Shown here in pieces: positions 33,591 through 46,400 of a stretch of DNA of 64,000 bases. This DNA comes from Stercorarius parasiticus. Its lineage: Eukaryota; Chordata; Aves; Charadriiformes; Stercorariidae. Every line of letters starts with the position of its first letter. Position 1 is the stretch's first letter. The stretch is from the NCBI GenBank assembly GCA_013396915.1, contig VWZL01004643.1:1-64000 (forward strand). Reading direction: 5' to 3'. The notes beneath the pieces were generated by a model. The model saw only the letters and a list, made by a program, of their open reading frames with translations, was not told the origin of the DNA and made no database searches. The translations under genes and the position numbers were made by a program.

Positions 33591-33645
33591 CGGTTGGGCG
33601 CGATGGTCTTAAAGGTCTTTTCCAACCTAAATGATTCGATGATTG
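33591..33645 (+). mobile_element. CR1 LINE 3' terminal fragment
   Basis: 'cggttgggcgcgatggtctt', 'aaaggtcttttccaacctaa' and 'atgattcgatgattg' match the CR1 3' tail with its ATTCTATG-type octamers. The copy is severely 5'-truncated, at about 55 bp. It may lie inside or just beyond the SLC7A5 3' UTR, in antisense orientation. Confidence 0.85.
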
Positions 33646-36600
33646 CACTGACACAACTGCTCTGGCTGTATTTGCAGAATACTATCATATGAAATAGATT
33701 CACGCGGTACCTCGTATAACTGTAGCTACTGTTTAGGAAAGCAAACTCGCAGTCGCTGCGGCTGTACGTGTCCTTTGCGGGAAGGGTTTATGTCCCTTGG
33801 TGGTTCACAACAGGCATGACTGATCACAGGCTCAAAAGAGCACAGACAGACAGAGAAACAACAGAAAAATCCCACATCCAGTGCTGGGAACGATGAGAAG
33901 ATTTCTGTGAAGTCTCTGTTGCTCCCCGCGCCCTCCGTGACACATCTCATTCCACATTTGAGGAAAACAAGCAGCAAGGAGGTCTTTCACGGGGATGTAT
34001 TCTCTCGTTTTCCATACCAAAATCCAGCTGAACACGACAAGCCCCTGAGGGCGGCAGACACTGCTGGTTGCTGATCTGAGTTACAAGCTTTAGTGCTGGA
34101 CCGCTGATGCTGCTAGCAGCAGTTTCACCCGTTAGAGTGCAAATTACTTTACTTGTGTTGTCTTTATAAAATGAAATTCAGTTTTACCCCCTTACTCATT
34201 CTCTCCCTAACCTCCAGGAAAAAAATAAAACCCACCAACTTCTTACAGCCGTGTCGCCAAGCTCTGGTGGAGGGGAACTATGGGGGTCAATGAATCAGGG
34301 ATAAAAGAAATGAGATTTTTTGAAAGGTAAACTTTGAGGTGTGAGCTGTGGCTGACCAAATTCAACATTTTTGTCATTCTGTGCTGGTACCTGGTTCAGT
34401 TTCTTCCTATACCTCTAGCGCCGCGGAGACGCTGGCGAGATCACCACCAAACATACGGTATCGATGCCAGAGCCGGCAGGTTAGTAGAAGAGAAAGATCT
34501 TTAGCAGCAAGTGAAGAATCATGAAAATTCATCAAGAGCAAGCAAGCGAGTTAAGGATTTAATTAAGATCAGTTAATTAATAAAAAAAAAAAATATTTCT
34601 CAGTGTGACATCTCTTTAAAACCAGGGTGAAAGGTTCACCAAGAGGATATCCTGTAGCGATCGTCTTCATCACTGATGAAAGTCCTTTAAAGATGTGTCC
34701 AAGCCAAGAAACCCCCCCCGCCTTTGGGAGATTCGGACCTATTTCTGAGCTCTCTGTGGCTTGGACTTGAGTGCTAATTTACATTGGATGGAGGTGGCTG
34801 AGAGTTAAAATCCCTATCCTTTGCATCACAAGTAATTCTGCTGGTACATATTAGCACTAAGAGCCCCTACATTGAACCCAGACCCTGCAGGAAACTGGCC
34901 CCGAGACCATTACAGCCAAAAAACTGCAGGCCAAGTGGAAGGTGACGGACCGAGGTTCTGTCTTGATGGTACAGGTCCAGCATAAGCAGCAATTTCCCAT
35001 CACTCCCCTGCCAAAACATCTCAGCCTTCAGCTGGAAGAGGACTCCAAAAATCAAGTTCAGATTTTATAGTTCACGACCTTATTTATGCAAATGTGTCTC
35101 CACAGGCACTGGATCTGAGATACTCCAATTCATTGCACGTAGGTCCCTGAACAGCCAGGCACTGGCCATAACTTTGGGTTCTTCTGCACTGTAGATATAC
35201 CCAAACCAGCTGCAACTCCCCACAGGTGAACTTAGCTCCAGGAGAGCTCAACACTAACAGGTGTAAAGTGGCACCACAGCTGGCTTGGGTATCTCCACGC
35301 CGTGCTGCCATGGAAGAAGCAACCTGACAGCAAAGGTTTTCAGTGTGATGATTGTCTCACCTATTCCTCCTGCACTGCCTCAAAGCAAAGACGCGTGGTC
35401 GGCGAAGCAATAGCAAAGAGCTGCACGCAGACACTCGTTGACATAGCCACGGTCACTGTCACACACACTTGAAGAGAAGCTGCCACCTGCTATGACAGAC
35501 ACACTTTTTTTTTGCCAAAGAACTTTTTAGAAAGACAAAAGCACGAGCTAGTACCATTGGTGTCCTTAATGCCTCTTCATCCAAAGCAACCCTATGCTAA
35601 GAGGAGAATCCAGTAGAAAGCGTTAGCTCTTGGAGGATCCTGGCTTCCAGACAGCTTAGTTTACGAAAATATTGAGAAAAAGTAGTTCAACAACCCATTT
35701 GCACAAAGCGCAAGCACAAAGATCTGCAACGGAGACTGAAGCAGCTCACTCGTGGGAAAAGGATGCTTTTGATTTCCAACTGACTATCACCTTGAGCGCA
35801 GAGGCATTATGAGCAAATTGTTCAAGAACTGCAGCTGTGCTGACAAGGTGATGCTTTTGACCAAATGAAGCAACGTGTTCCTAAGAGGACAGCTTTGATT
35901 ACTCGGGAACTAGGGGAATTTTGGGTGGGCTCAGGGGATGGGACTGCAACACCCACGACAGCAAAACAAGCTTTCACGTGTGGATCGTGGTTTATGCTCA
36001 AAGACCACTCCCTGCACGGGAGGATGTTGGTGAGGGATGTTGGCTTGCTGACCAAGCCTAACCTGATGCTGCAGTTTTTGCACGAAGGAGGAACAGGCCC
36101 CCACTCTCTGCTTCTTAGAGCAAAACAGACCATCTACAGCAGACCGAGATTAAAGCCAGGCTCCAGCCATCTGGGGACGCCTGCCCCTTTCCACACCCCC
36201 AGACCCAGTTGGTCCCATCTCCACTGCACGTTCTAGAGGACACATGGCATAACGAAGGGCACGGTGACAGGCGATGCACAGACCCTAGGGAACGAGCCAC
36301 CCTTATTTCATCTTTGCAAGTGGTTTAGGGGCAAACATGAATCCCACCGAGGGCAACAAACAGGGCCATTTGGAGAGCATGATGTTGCTCATCCCATGCT
36401 GGACAGCCTATCTACAGAAGCACATGGAGTGAGCAAGCCACAGACTTGGCCTTCTGCTAATTACAATTCCCTGGGTTTATCAGGAGGAACTCCCCCCTCA
36501 GGCCTGCCCCTGCCCCAGTGCTAATTCACAGGGCCACGGGATGGGCATTCTGGTGAAGAGCATACCGGAGGACTGGCTCAATAGCAGGGAGATGGCTTGG

Positions 36601-37373
36601 ATCTGAGAGGTAAAAGCCAGGCAGTGGCAGGGGACCCCGAGTGCTCTTGTCAGGAACGCAATGAAAGTCAGACGAGGCCTCCCCACATCATTTCTCTGAC
36701 ACTAATTGTGCTCTGCCTTGTCTCACCTAAGTCACTGCCCGTGGACAGAGTCCAACGCGTCCAGCAGCACGTATTTTGGCATGAGTTTGTGTGTGTGTGA
36801 GCGTGTGAGCCAACATCAGCCAACCTCTGCTTCCCAACCACCCTCCCTTGACCAGGTAAGGCAGGTGGGCCAGGCTCAGGACCGCCCTGCGGCTCTGCGA
36901 CAGTCCCAGCCCCACACACAGCCACGTTTGTATGGCTGGCAACACTCAAACTGGGCTCATGAGCAGATCCCCCATCGTCCGGGGGATCCCAGACCCCAAC
37001 CAAGTGAGCCTACACAGAGCTGAAGTACAGCCCTCAGTATCACACACACACACACGAGGCTGAGCGGACTTGCTGCTGCCGGACAGGCAGGACCCCTTTG
37101 GAGCTGCCGGCAGGAATTTCTCCTCCTGGCCCACGTTCGTACCAAGAACTTCTCATCACAGGTTTGCTCATCTGCCAGGCTAAAGGGTGGTGACGGAGGA
37201 GCTGGAGGAGGCAAGGCAGAGCGGGGGGGCATGGTGTCAGACACGAAGCAGCTCCGACGGGGTGCTCCAGTGCTTGGGTTTCATTTACGAGGGATCAGAA
37301 GCGTTTTATCCTTGTGTCGTCTTAAAATAATATTGTGCGTTGCCTCGAGCTGAATGTCTCTGCTTTTTCCTGC
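33646..37373 (-). other. SLC7A5: Probable SLC7A5 3' UTR and immediate downstream DNA
   Basis: This is the sequence directly after the SLC7A5 stop codon, and it contains no further coding exon. Human SLC7A5 has a long 3' UTR of nearly 3 kb (recalled). On the minus strand I found no canonical AATAAA between 37373 and about 33000. The nearest is at 32999-32994, with more in the T-rich tract at 32718-32768. A TATAAA variant lies near 34168. The true end is therefore unresolved. Confidence 0.4.
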
Positions 37374-37429
37374 TTAAGATTCTTGCGGAACCACTTCCAT
37401 CAGTTTCTGGCACAGGACTGTTGCGGAGA
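37374..37429 (-). CDS. SLC7A5: SLC7A5 coding exon 10 (stop codon)
   Basis: This exon encodes the end of the protein: a Phe codon split with exon 9, then '[17 protein letters not shown]' and TAA at 37376-37374. This is the cytoplasmic LAT1 tail; the human tail ends 'VVPQET'. The acceptor is CCGTAG. Confidence 0.95.
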
Positions 37430-40400
37430 CTACGGAGAAGAAAGCGAAGTACAGGTCAGAGATTGCACGCAGAGAGCCCAACACGTATCTGGGTCTCAGT
37501 TGATGATATTCTGCCCCAAAAGGGCTGACCCATTTGCCTCCCCACCGTGGTTCTGACCGCGATTAGTCCAAATACAACCTAAGACTTGAAAGCAAATGAG
37601 CTGCGAGCCGCTCTCTACTCACGCCCAGAACTTAAACACGTAACGCTGGCAGCTTTGCCCCTGCAGCAAGGATGCTGAACTGCCCCGAGAGAGGCTCCGG
37701 TACTTTGTGACGCCAGTTTCTAATTGCATGGTGATACGGTAACTACGTTTGGATGCCAGAACAGCAAGCAGCCAAAACCGAGTCAGGCACAATAGCAGGA
37801 ATGGGCACAGAAAATATGAGCCTATGCTTTTACTTCCAATTTTGGCCCAGGACAAAACCAGCTCAGCATACTGAACACCAGGCAGAGTCCACTGCCTTGC
37901 ACAGAGCAGGTGAAGAGCAAAGGAAGCATGTCAGCTGCAGGCTGGCACAGGAAAGGTGCTAAACTGAAGTAAGTTTATTCTTCCACGCATTAGTTTGGGC
38001 GGTAGCAGCTTTCTGTTGCTTCACTGTGTGTTTGGAGATCACAAGATAGTCTGGCCAGGTAAAGCTGACAGTAATTCTAACTACGCACAAAGTCAAACTA
38101 AGATCAGTGGGAGGTGATCAAATTATCTGCAATATATGAATACGCACATGTGTTTAAAGTTCATGTGTTTCTAACTGGACATTTGCAGGATTATCATTCT
38201 GTGTTCCCAGAATATTTTCTATATTCTCCTTAGAAGCCTTTGGTGGCGGAAAACAATTAATATGGTAATTTGCCACCCAGGCACTGCAAAAATGGCTTTT
38301 CCAGGAACTGAGCCTAATACTCAGAAAAAAAAGTGAGTGTGAGAGAGAGAGAGGGGGGGGGAGAGTAACAAGTGCTGAGCACTGTTGAAAGCCTTTTTCT
38401 TCTTCATAAAAAGCATCCAGCTAAGGCTGGGCATTTCTACTCGTCTGCTTTTCTAGGTCAGCCTGTTGTATGAGAGCTGGGAGGCAGATGGTAGAGTTTA
38501 GTTACTTGGACAACGCGGATTGACTTCCTTGATTCAGTTGTTCAGACAGAGGTTACGTGTGCCAAGCACAGCCCCTCCGTCCCTTCAGAACACACCGTGC
38601 TCTCGTGTCAGCCGTCAGAAAACCTTATGTGAAGACACCTTAGAAATAAACCTCGTAAGAGAAAATATCCAGGGGATTTTCCCTTCCCTCTTCTCTGCTG
38701 CCGCATTTTGATGCCAAGGAGAGCTTTGACTGGATCAGAAATGTTAGCGCTGGCTAAGCGATGGATTGGGACTAACTCCGAATTTTCAGCAGCCAAATTG
38801 AGGCCAACTGTGCTCAGACTGTTACGCTGTGACTTCTTTTCCTCTCCTACACCACTAAACAGGGATTCTTTGCTGATAAAAGGCTTGACCCTGTGCTTTT
38901 ACAGGAGGCAGAAGCAAGGCAGCAACGTGCTCAGCGAGTTATGCTCCACTGCGTAACAACAACCTGTTTGCCAAGGTAAAAAAAAAAACCCGAACAAATT
39001 GTATTTGGCCCAAACTTTGCAAGTATTGCAAGTCAGAGTGTGTTTCGGGTGCTTGGCAGATAAGGTAATCATCAGGTTAAAACTTGTTACCGTTAAGGAA
39101 GAACTGATCAGAGCCAAGACATTGGAAGGTTCCACTAGACGAAGGAGAGCCAGTGCTACCAGCTGCAGCACGCTCACCGGGAAGCTGCTATTTTTAGAGC
39201 TGGTTATACTTACAGATGCCTTGGAGAACCCACTTGGGCTTGTTTTGCCACCAGACCCCGAAGAAGTAAACAGGGATCCCGCTGAAGATGATTGCAAAGC
39301 CAATCGCACATTCCTTTGGCGTCATCCAGAAGGAAACAGCAATGAGAAACAAGCAGGCCAGGATGAAGAAAATGGGCAGGCAGATGTTCACCTAAACAAG
39401 GACCCAAAGAACAGGTTAGAAGTTGTATCGGGCAACAGGGAACACTTTCCTGTGAATTTTATCTAGCCATACGGCCGGGGGAGGGAAGGAGTTCATATTC
39501 CACCGTGGACCCTATGTGGATAGTGCTCCTGTCTGTCCCAGAGCTCTGAACAAGGCGACCGTGACCTTGAACTGCCACAGGGAAGGGCAACACCTAACAT
39601 GCACATTTAATACCAGCAAAACAAAGCAGGGAGATGTGGCTGGCCAAGATGGCGTAAACCTTTCTCAGCGCCCATTCTTTTACCCCAATTCCACACTTGA
39701 ATGATTCCTTATAAAAAGCACCTGTACCGACAGCATCAAATGGACGACCTGGACGAGGGGACAGAGTGTATGCTCAGCAGGTTTGCTGATGATACCAAAC
39801 TGGGTGGGGTGGCTGACACCCCAGAGGGCCGTGCTGCCATCCAGCGTGACCTAGACAGGCTGGAGAGCTGGGCAGAGGAGAACCTCATGAGGTTCAACAA
39901 GGACAAGTGTAGGGTCCTGCACCTGGGGAGGAAGAATGTCAGGCACCAATATGGGTTAGGGGGGGACCTGCTGGAAAACAGCTCTGAAGAAAAGGATCTG
40001 GGGTTCTTGGTAGACAGTAAATTATCCATGAGCCAGCAATGTGCCCTTGTCGCCAAGAAGGCCAACGGAATTCTGGGCTGCATAGGGAAGAGTGTGGCCA
40101 GCAGGTCAAGGGAGGTCATTCTCCCCCTCTCCTCTGCACTGGTGAGGCCACAACTGGAATACTGTGTCCAGTTCTGGGCTCCCCAGTTCAAGAGAGACCG
40201 GGAACTACTGGAGAGAGTCCAGCGTAGGGCAACAAAGATGATGGAGAGACTGGAGCATCTCCCTTATGAGGAAAGGCTGAGAGAGCTGGGACTCTTTAGC
40301 CTGGGGAAGAGAAGGCTGAGGGGGGACCTTATTAACGTTTACGAGTACCTAAAGGGGGGGTTTAAGGAGGATGGAGCCAGACTCTTTTCAGTGGTTCCCA

Positions 40401-43400
40401 GTAACAGGACGAGGGGTAACAGGCACAAGCTGGAATATAAGAAGTTCCGATCAAATATGAGGAAAAACTTCTTTACGGTGAGGGTGACAGAGCCCTGGAA
40501 CAGGCTGCCCAGGGGGGTTGGGGGGTCCCCTTCTCTGGAGACTTTCAAGACCCGCCTGGATGCAGGCCTGAGTAATGTGCTCTGGGCAATCCTCCTTTGG
40601 CAGGGGGGTTGGACTAGATGATCTCTAGAGGTCCCTTCCAACTCTGGGCAAAAAAATTCCGTAAAAAAATTCCATAAATTCAGCAGCAACTACGGCACGT
40701 GGGGGAGCATCTTTGCTGCAGTTTCTCGGGGGACTCGGCTACACCGCTCTGAGCAGCGCACCCGCTGAGAGCAGCCCAGCTTTTACAAGAAAAACCAAAA
40801 ACCAAAGGCAATGCCCCGCAAAGAGTCACTTTGGGAAGGCACCGGTACAGGTCTGCGAGTTTGTTTCTGTCTGGCTGCCTGTTGCCTGGCAGAGACCTGA
40901 CTGTGCAGGGGGATGAGTGAGAAACATGCCTTTAAGGAAGGCAGACATGCTTGTGGCTGACATGATCTTGGCCTCCTCCCAGATGGGACACGGTACTGCC
41001 AAGCTGGCCAAGGACAAAGAGAACAAAGTTCTCCTCTCTGCAGGCGTGGGTTTGTCTGCTTTATTAAAAAACTATTTTAAGTGAATTCCACGATGGTACA
41101 GTGTGTTTCACTGAGAGCCACAGCCTACGATTTGTCCTGGGGAATATGTTAGTCACCGAGAGCTTCCCACTGGGCTACCCCGCCGGAACACCCCGCATCT
41201 CTGTCACCCAGAGCCTCCTTCACTCTGATGTCCCCACGGCCATGGCAGCTCTTTGTCCTCCTGCACCGATTCGCATTCGTCAGATTTCCCTGCATCAGGG
41301 GCACCCGTGTTAGCTACAACACACCATTTCCCCTGCAGGCTTGCAGTCCCAGTCCCTCTTCACACAGGACAAGCAGCCGTACTTGCTGGACCTTCCCTGG
41401 TGCCGAGAAGGGACTCAGGGAGGACCCACCACGCCATCGCCACACCGTTCTCACCTTGATGGGCCTTTCTAGCTCTGGCTTCTTGTAACGCAGCCACATC
41501 ATGCCGATGATGGCCAGAGCCACACACAGCCAGTTGAAGAAGCTGAAGAAGTTGATGACTGAGAAAATGTTGTTGGAGAAGGCATAGAGCAGGGTCATGA
41601 CGCACTGCATCCGGGGGGAAAAAAAAAAGCCATTAGCAAAAACAGTAGGCAAAACCACGTATGTTACAACACTAAATACAGGTATTTTAGAAGAACTATC
41701 TGCCAGGACAAGAATCATGTTGATTATTTTTTACTTAGTTAAGCTATTTTCAATTGGTGCCCGGAACAATTTCAAAACAGAAGAAGTGCAATATGAGGAT
41801 GAGAAGGAGATGGGTCTATCCTCTGCTGTAGGCGCGGGCAGGAATGGCTGTGTCCGGAGGTGGTGCCCAAGTAGCCCCTCTCCAACCACGCCGATGGGAT
41901 CCTACCCCCAACCTATTTCTCAATACCAGATCATCACCACAGAGCCAGGTGCTTACTGTAAAGACGAGGGAGGGCACAGGAGTGAGAAGCCTGGGGTGAA
42001 TCATAGACAGGATTGAAGGCAAGTGTCCTTCTCGGGATCCCACGAAGAACAGCCTGAGGTGGGGGAGACAGAGCAGTTACCACCTTCAGCCCCGGGCTGG
42101 GGTTTGCCTTCAGCAGAAAACAAGCGGGGACAGCCCAAGCTCAGCCTGGGCAGTGCTGAGGCAGCAAGACTGAAACGTCCAGGCTCCACGCAGGTTTTCC
42201 ACCTTAGTGGTGCCTTACACATCGCCAGCAGTGCCCTTTTGCTAGTCCCTGGTTCAGGAGTGGGGCCCTCCAGGCTCAGACCCCAGCACGGAGTGTTCTG
42301 CACATACACCGTTAAAAGTCCCTGACTTAGAAGGAAGGCTGGAGATGGACAAAGAATGCAAGAAAAGATGGATTTATGTCCTCCTTTCCAGAGAGAGCAA
42401 TTAAGCAACTTTCCTAAGACAAATCGGGAGGTGTGTGTCAGAGCTGGAACCTCCACCGTCCCCATCCTGCCCCGTCCTCTCTCTCTCCTTTCCGGAGCGA
42501 TTCTCAGCCCTGAAGTTTCATAGGTTTCTGCTTTTCATTAAAGCCACTTTCTCAGGCAACATCACTGAGCCCCAAGCCTGTGTTTGCTTATGTTCTAATA
42601 ACTTCAACAGGACTTTGCCTGAGGAACAGAAGACTAAGACCACTGAAAGGGTTTTTCCTTTAAACTGGATATGGTTTTAAAGTCTTAAATATTTCTTTTG
42701 CCTTCCCCACATGGCCTCCAGACCCTTTAGACTTCGTGTCTACCCACAGCTGCTCTTTGGAGCAAAGAAGACACACGAAGCATGGCTTCCCAACGAAGAC
42801 ACATTAAGCATGGCTTATAAACAAAAACCACAAAATTGAGCAAGAAGCCTACCGGGAAGAAGTGAAGAGAGATCCATTAACGGATCCAAAGCACGACAAG
42901 CCAACAAAGACGGGTATGATCCAGGACATGACGCCAAGGTGATAGTTCCCAAAATCCTAAACGGGGGGCAGCAAGACAAGACAGTTCACACCCAGAATGC
43001 CCAAAAGAACTCACAGCTGCCTACAAAGATTTAGTATTTGTAGAAATCTGAACAAATGACGTGGCTTAGTGCTGCAGGTGTTGCAGAGTTTTCCATATTG
43101 CCATGTGCTGCTCCTCTGTCCTGAAAAATCATATTGTGGAATTGCAAAAAAAAAAAAAAAAATTATCAGCAGAAAGCCCTTCCCTCAAGAGTCAGGACAC
43201 AGCATTTATCAGAAAAGCCACCCAAAAGTTCAAGACCAAACGGAAACTGCGAGGAGATTCAGAGAGGCAGCTGTTGGCAGCTGCTGAGTAAGGACCTGGG
43301 ACATGGCCCCGGGAGATGCAGTGACCTGGAGTTGTGGTTTTCTATCACAAACTGACCCCGCACCGCTTCACTGCAGTTCTACGCCAACACCACGATATTG

Positions 43401-46400
43401 GTTTCAAGCCTTGCAAAGGCACACAACTAGAGCAACCCACCAAAGCCTGGCATCTCCAGTAGCTCAGCGCCGGGTACGTGCAGCCTGGAGCGGGGCTGGG
43501 GACTACCCATAGGATGGAGCGCTGTCACCCGAATGGCCCAGACCAGCTCATCCTGGACCGGGAGTTGCCCCTTCAGGCACCGAACGATCCTGGTCACACT
43601 CAGTTTGCAAGGTCATACCACGCTGCTCACTTCGGAAGCAAGCAGGATTTCGGACCGCAATGGCATTTTAATTAATAGAAGTATTATTTTTTTCTCTCTT
43701 AATTAAAACAAGGAAGATGCAGAGAGAGAACAATCTAGTTCAGTATTGACTGAATGACCTTTTCCCATAAATACCATGCTCTGGTAACTGATGATAAGTC
43801 ATGAGGCCAGCAGCAACCTTGCATATTTACGAATTAAGAGCAGCGTTAACTGTCTGCCCACCCTTACTACTGTCTGTGATTAATCCCACTTGGTATCACA
43901 CTGCTCTTCCCTGCTCCCGTCACAGTTGCTCTTTATCTCCTGTCAAACATCATCTTTTTTGTAAGCAGCCATGATCAGCATGGAACAAACCAGGAGACTG
44001 TATGCAGAGATCGCAAGTTTGATTTAACCAGCCCTGGACAGCAGATGAGTCACATCAAAAATGCACCGATCTTACCACAGCCACGGCTTCGGACGTCAGC
44101 ATCTGCTCCGTCGACAGGGTCGTGAAGTAAGCCAAGTTTGTCAGCACATAAACCAAAGTGACTACAGGTAGTGAGATGATGATAGCCAGAGGCAGGTTTC
44201 TAGGAAGAAAATATAAATTGTAATGGAGCGCTGCAGCTCAGAGAAGAGAGCTGTTGACGCCAGGAACCGGTGGCTCCTGCTGCAGCCCCTCCGGCGCTCG
44301 CTTCAAGTTGGCTCGAGCCATTCCGCTCTTCTTTGGCTCTTCAGCACGTCCAGTTTCCCAGCCACAGGCTGCTCCCCTAGGAGAGGAGAGGATGCCCGCA
44401 CGGGAACAGCCTGGAGGCTGACAGATGTAGAAGGAAGGACTATGGCTGAAGGGACTTTTTGCATGGAGAGACTCTGTGTGTCTGGGCAAGGAGTAATTTA
44501 AGGCCACTGCAAAGGCAATTAATTAAAAATAACCCCCCGTGTCTGTTGCCAGACAGCAGCATTACCCCACGTGTTCTCTTCTGGGCAAAGGAGAAGCATT
44601 TGCACTGGTGGGTTTCTTGTGGGAGACGGAAAGATTGGGGATTTAGTGGGCAGTTTTTAGGCTCTAACTCTGTGCAGCTGGCCGGACTGATGAAACTCAA
44701 AGAAAATGAGTTCAGACACAGTCTGAGCGGGTCTGTAAAGATGAGGCTGCGTTGGCACGAATTTGCCTTTCCAAATAGTCTAACTTCATTTGCGAACGGA
44801 AACTGAAACAGGAAACCCTGCTTGATGCCACGTATAATTGGTCTAGTGGAGCTCAAAGCCACAGGAGGAGAGAGTCAAATACCATGACTGCATTCAGAGG
44901 ACAGGAAAATAATTGCAAACTGCAAAAACCTTCTTTATAACTCTGTTTGTCAAGGAAAGGGCGTATCAAATCTTATGCTTCCCAGCAGGCGCTAATCGCT
45001 GCCAGGGTCAGCCAGGAATGAGTTCTCGCACAAGTGACCCTGAAGCTCGTATTGACGGTGCCCACCCCGATCTCACCAGGTCCCCTGCATAATCCTGAAA
45101 GGCACGAGCAGTGCAGAAAGCAGCTATTGCTCCAGAGAACAGGAAAACCACGTGACAAATATATGTACGAACAAATACTCCTGTGGAAGTTTATACAAGA
45201 CAGCAATAAAGCCGTGAGTTCTTCTTCCTCGCCTGTAATTCAGAGAGGTGTCATGCCAAGGAAGCAGGACTTTGCAACAACACTGATAACATAGTACAGG
45301 AAAGCGGTGTAAGCAACAGCCCTTCTCATACAGAGATTATTATTCCCCTTCCCCTATTCCAGGGAGGAACAATGCTATTAATTTAGCTTGTTTTCTATTT
45401 CCCAAGAGAAACTCCTTGGCTTCTGGGCAGATTAGCAGCCCCTTTTACACACAGGAGGAAGGGGCTTCCCAAGAACAAGAGCTTTTCCTCCTGGGGAAGT
45501 CATTACAGGACACACACCTACCTGTAGGGATTTATCATCTCTTCTGTAACAAAATTCAAGTAATTCCTGTAATTTAAAAAGAACGGTGGTTAATCCTGGT
45601 TAGTCCATGGAAGAAATGAAGCCCTTCATCTTACTCATCTGCAAGGGAATTTCAGGAGGGGTAGAGAGCCTGACACCGCAATAAAACTCACGATGGCTGT
45701 TGTCTAGTCCAAAACCTTCCAAGCGCAAGCCCTGGCTGATGCCGGTGGATCTAGCACACCATACTGCCAGCTTCCTCGCAAGAGGAGGGGTGATTGCAGG
45801 GTGAAGAGCTGGACCCACGAGGGACAGGGCCACCCTCCAAGCGATAAGGATGGCTGCAACTGGCCTGTTTTCACAGCAAATTGAGCAGGCTCCTTGTGCT
45901 TGCAAGTGCTCAAAGGGAGTGATAAAGAAGCCCTCCAGGAGCTCCAGTTGGATGCTCATAGTAATCTGTTGGCACGTAGCACACCTCTCTTCCGCTAGCC
46001 AAATCCTCCGTGCCCCTTCCTCTTAACACCACCTAGGAGCTGCACCAAGCACCGTGGTGCATCGTCACCCATCATCTGCTGCCTCTTCTAAATCCCATGA
46101 TCCCCTCCACTTCTTTGTGCTTCTATGTCCTGGCTGGAAGCGGGGTGTGAAGTGTGACTATTAACGTCACTAGGCAAACCCAAAGCATCCGCCTCATTGC
46201 CCCGGTCACAAGAAAGATGGGAAGCCCTGGACCACACTCTTCCTGCAAACACAATCTGGGGACAAAAGGAATGCACTACAGTATTTAGGCACTGAAAAAA
46301 AGAGAGGGGGCTGCATCTTACCATCCTCCATAGGCAAAGAGACCGCTGTACAAAGCTAACACGATGTTCCCCACGCCTACTTTTGTGCCTTCGAAGGAGT

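Larger units (their letters stand above)
39392..41454 (-). other. SLC7A5: SLC7A5 intron 8
   Basis: A 2.06-kb intron, almost half of it a CR1 LINE in antisense orientation (listed separately). The rest shows no recognised feature. Confidence 0.85.
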
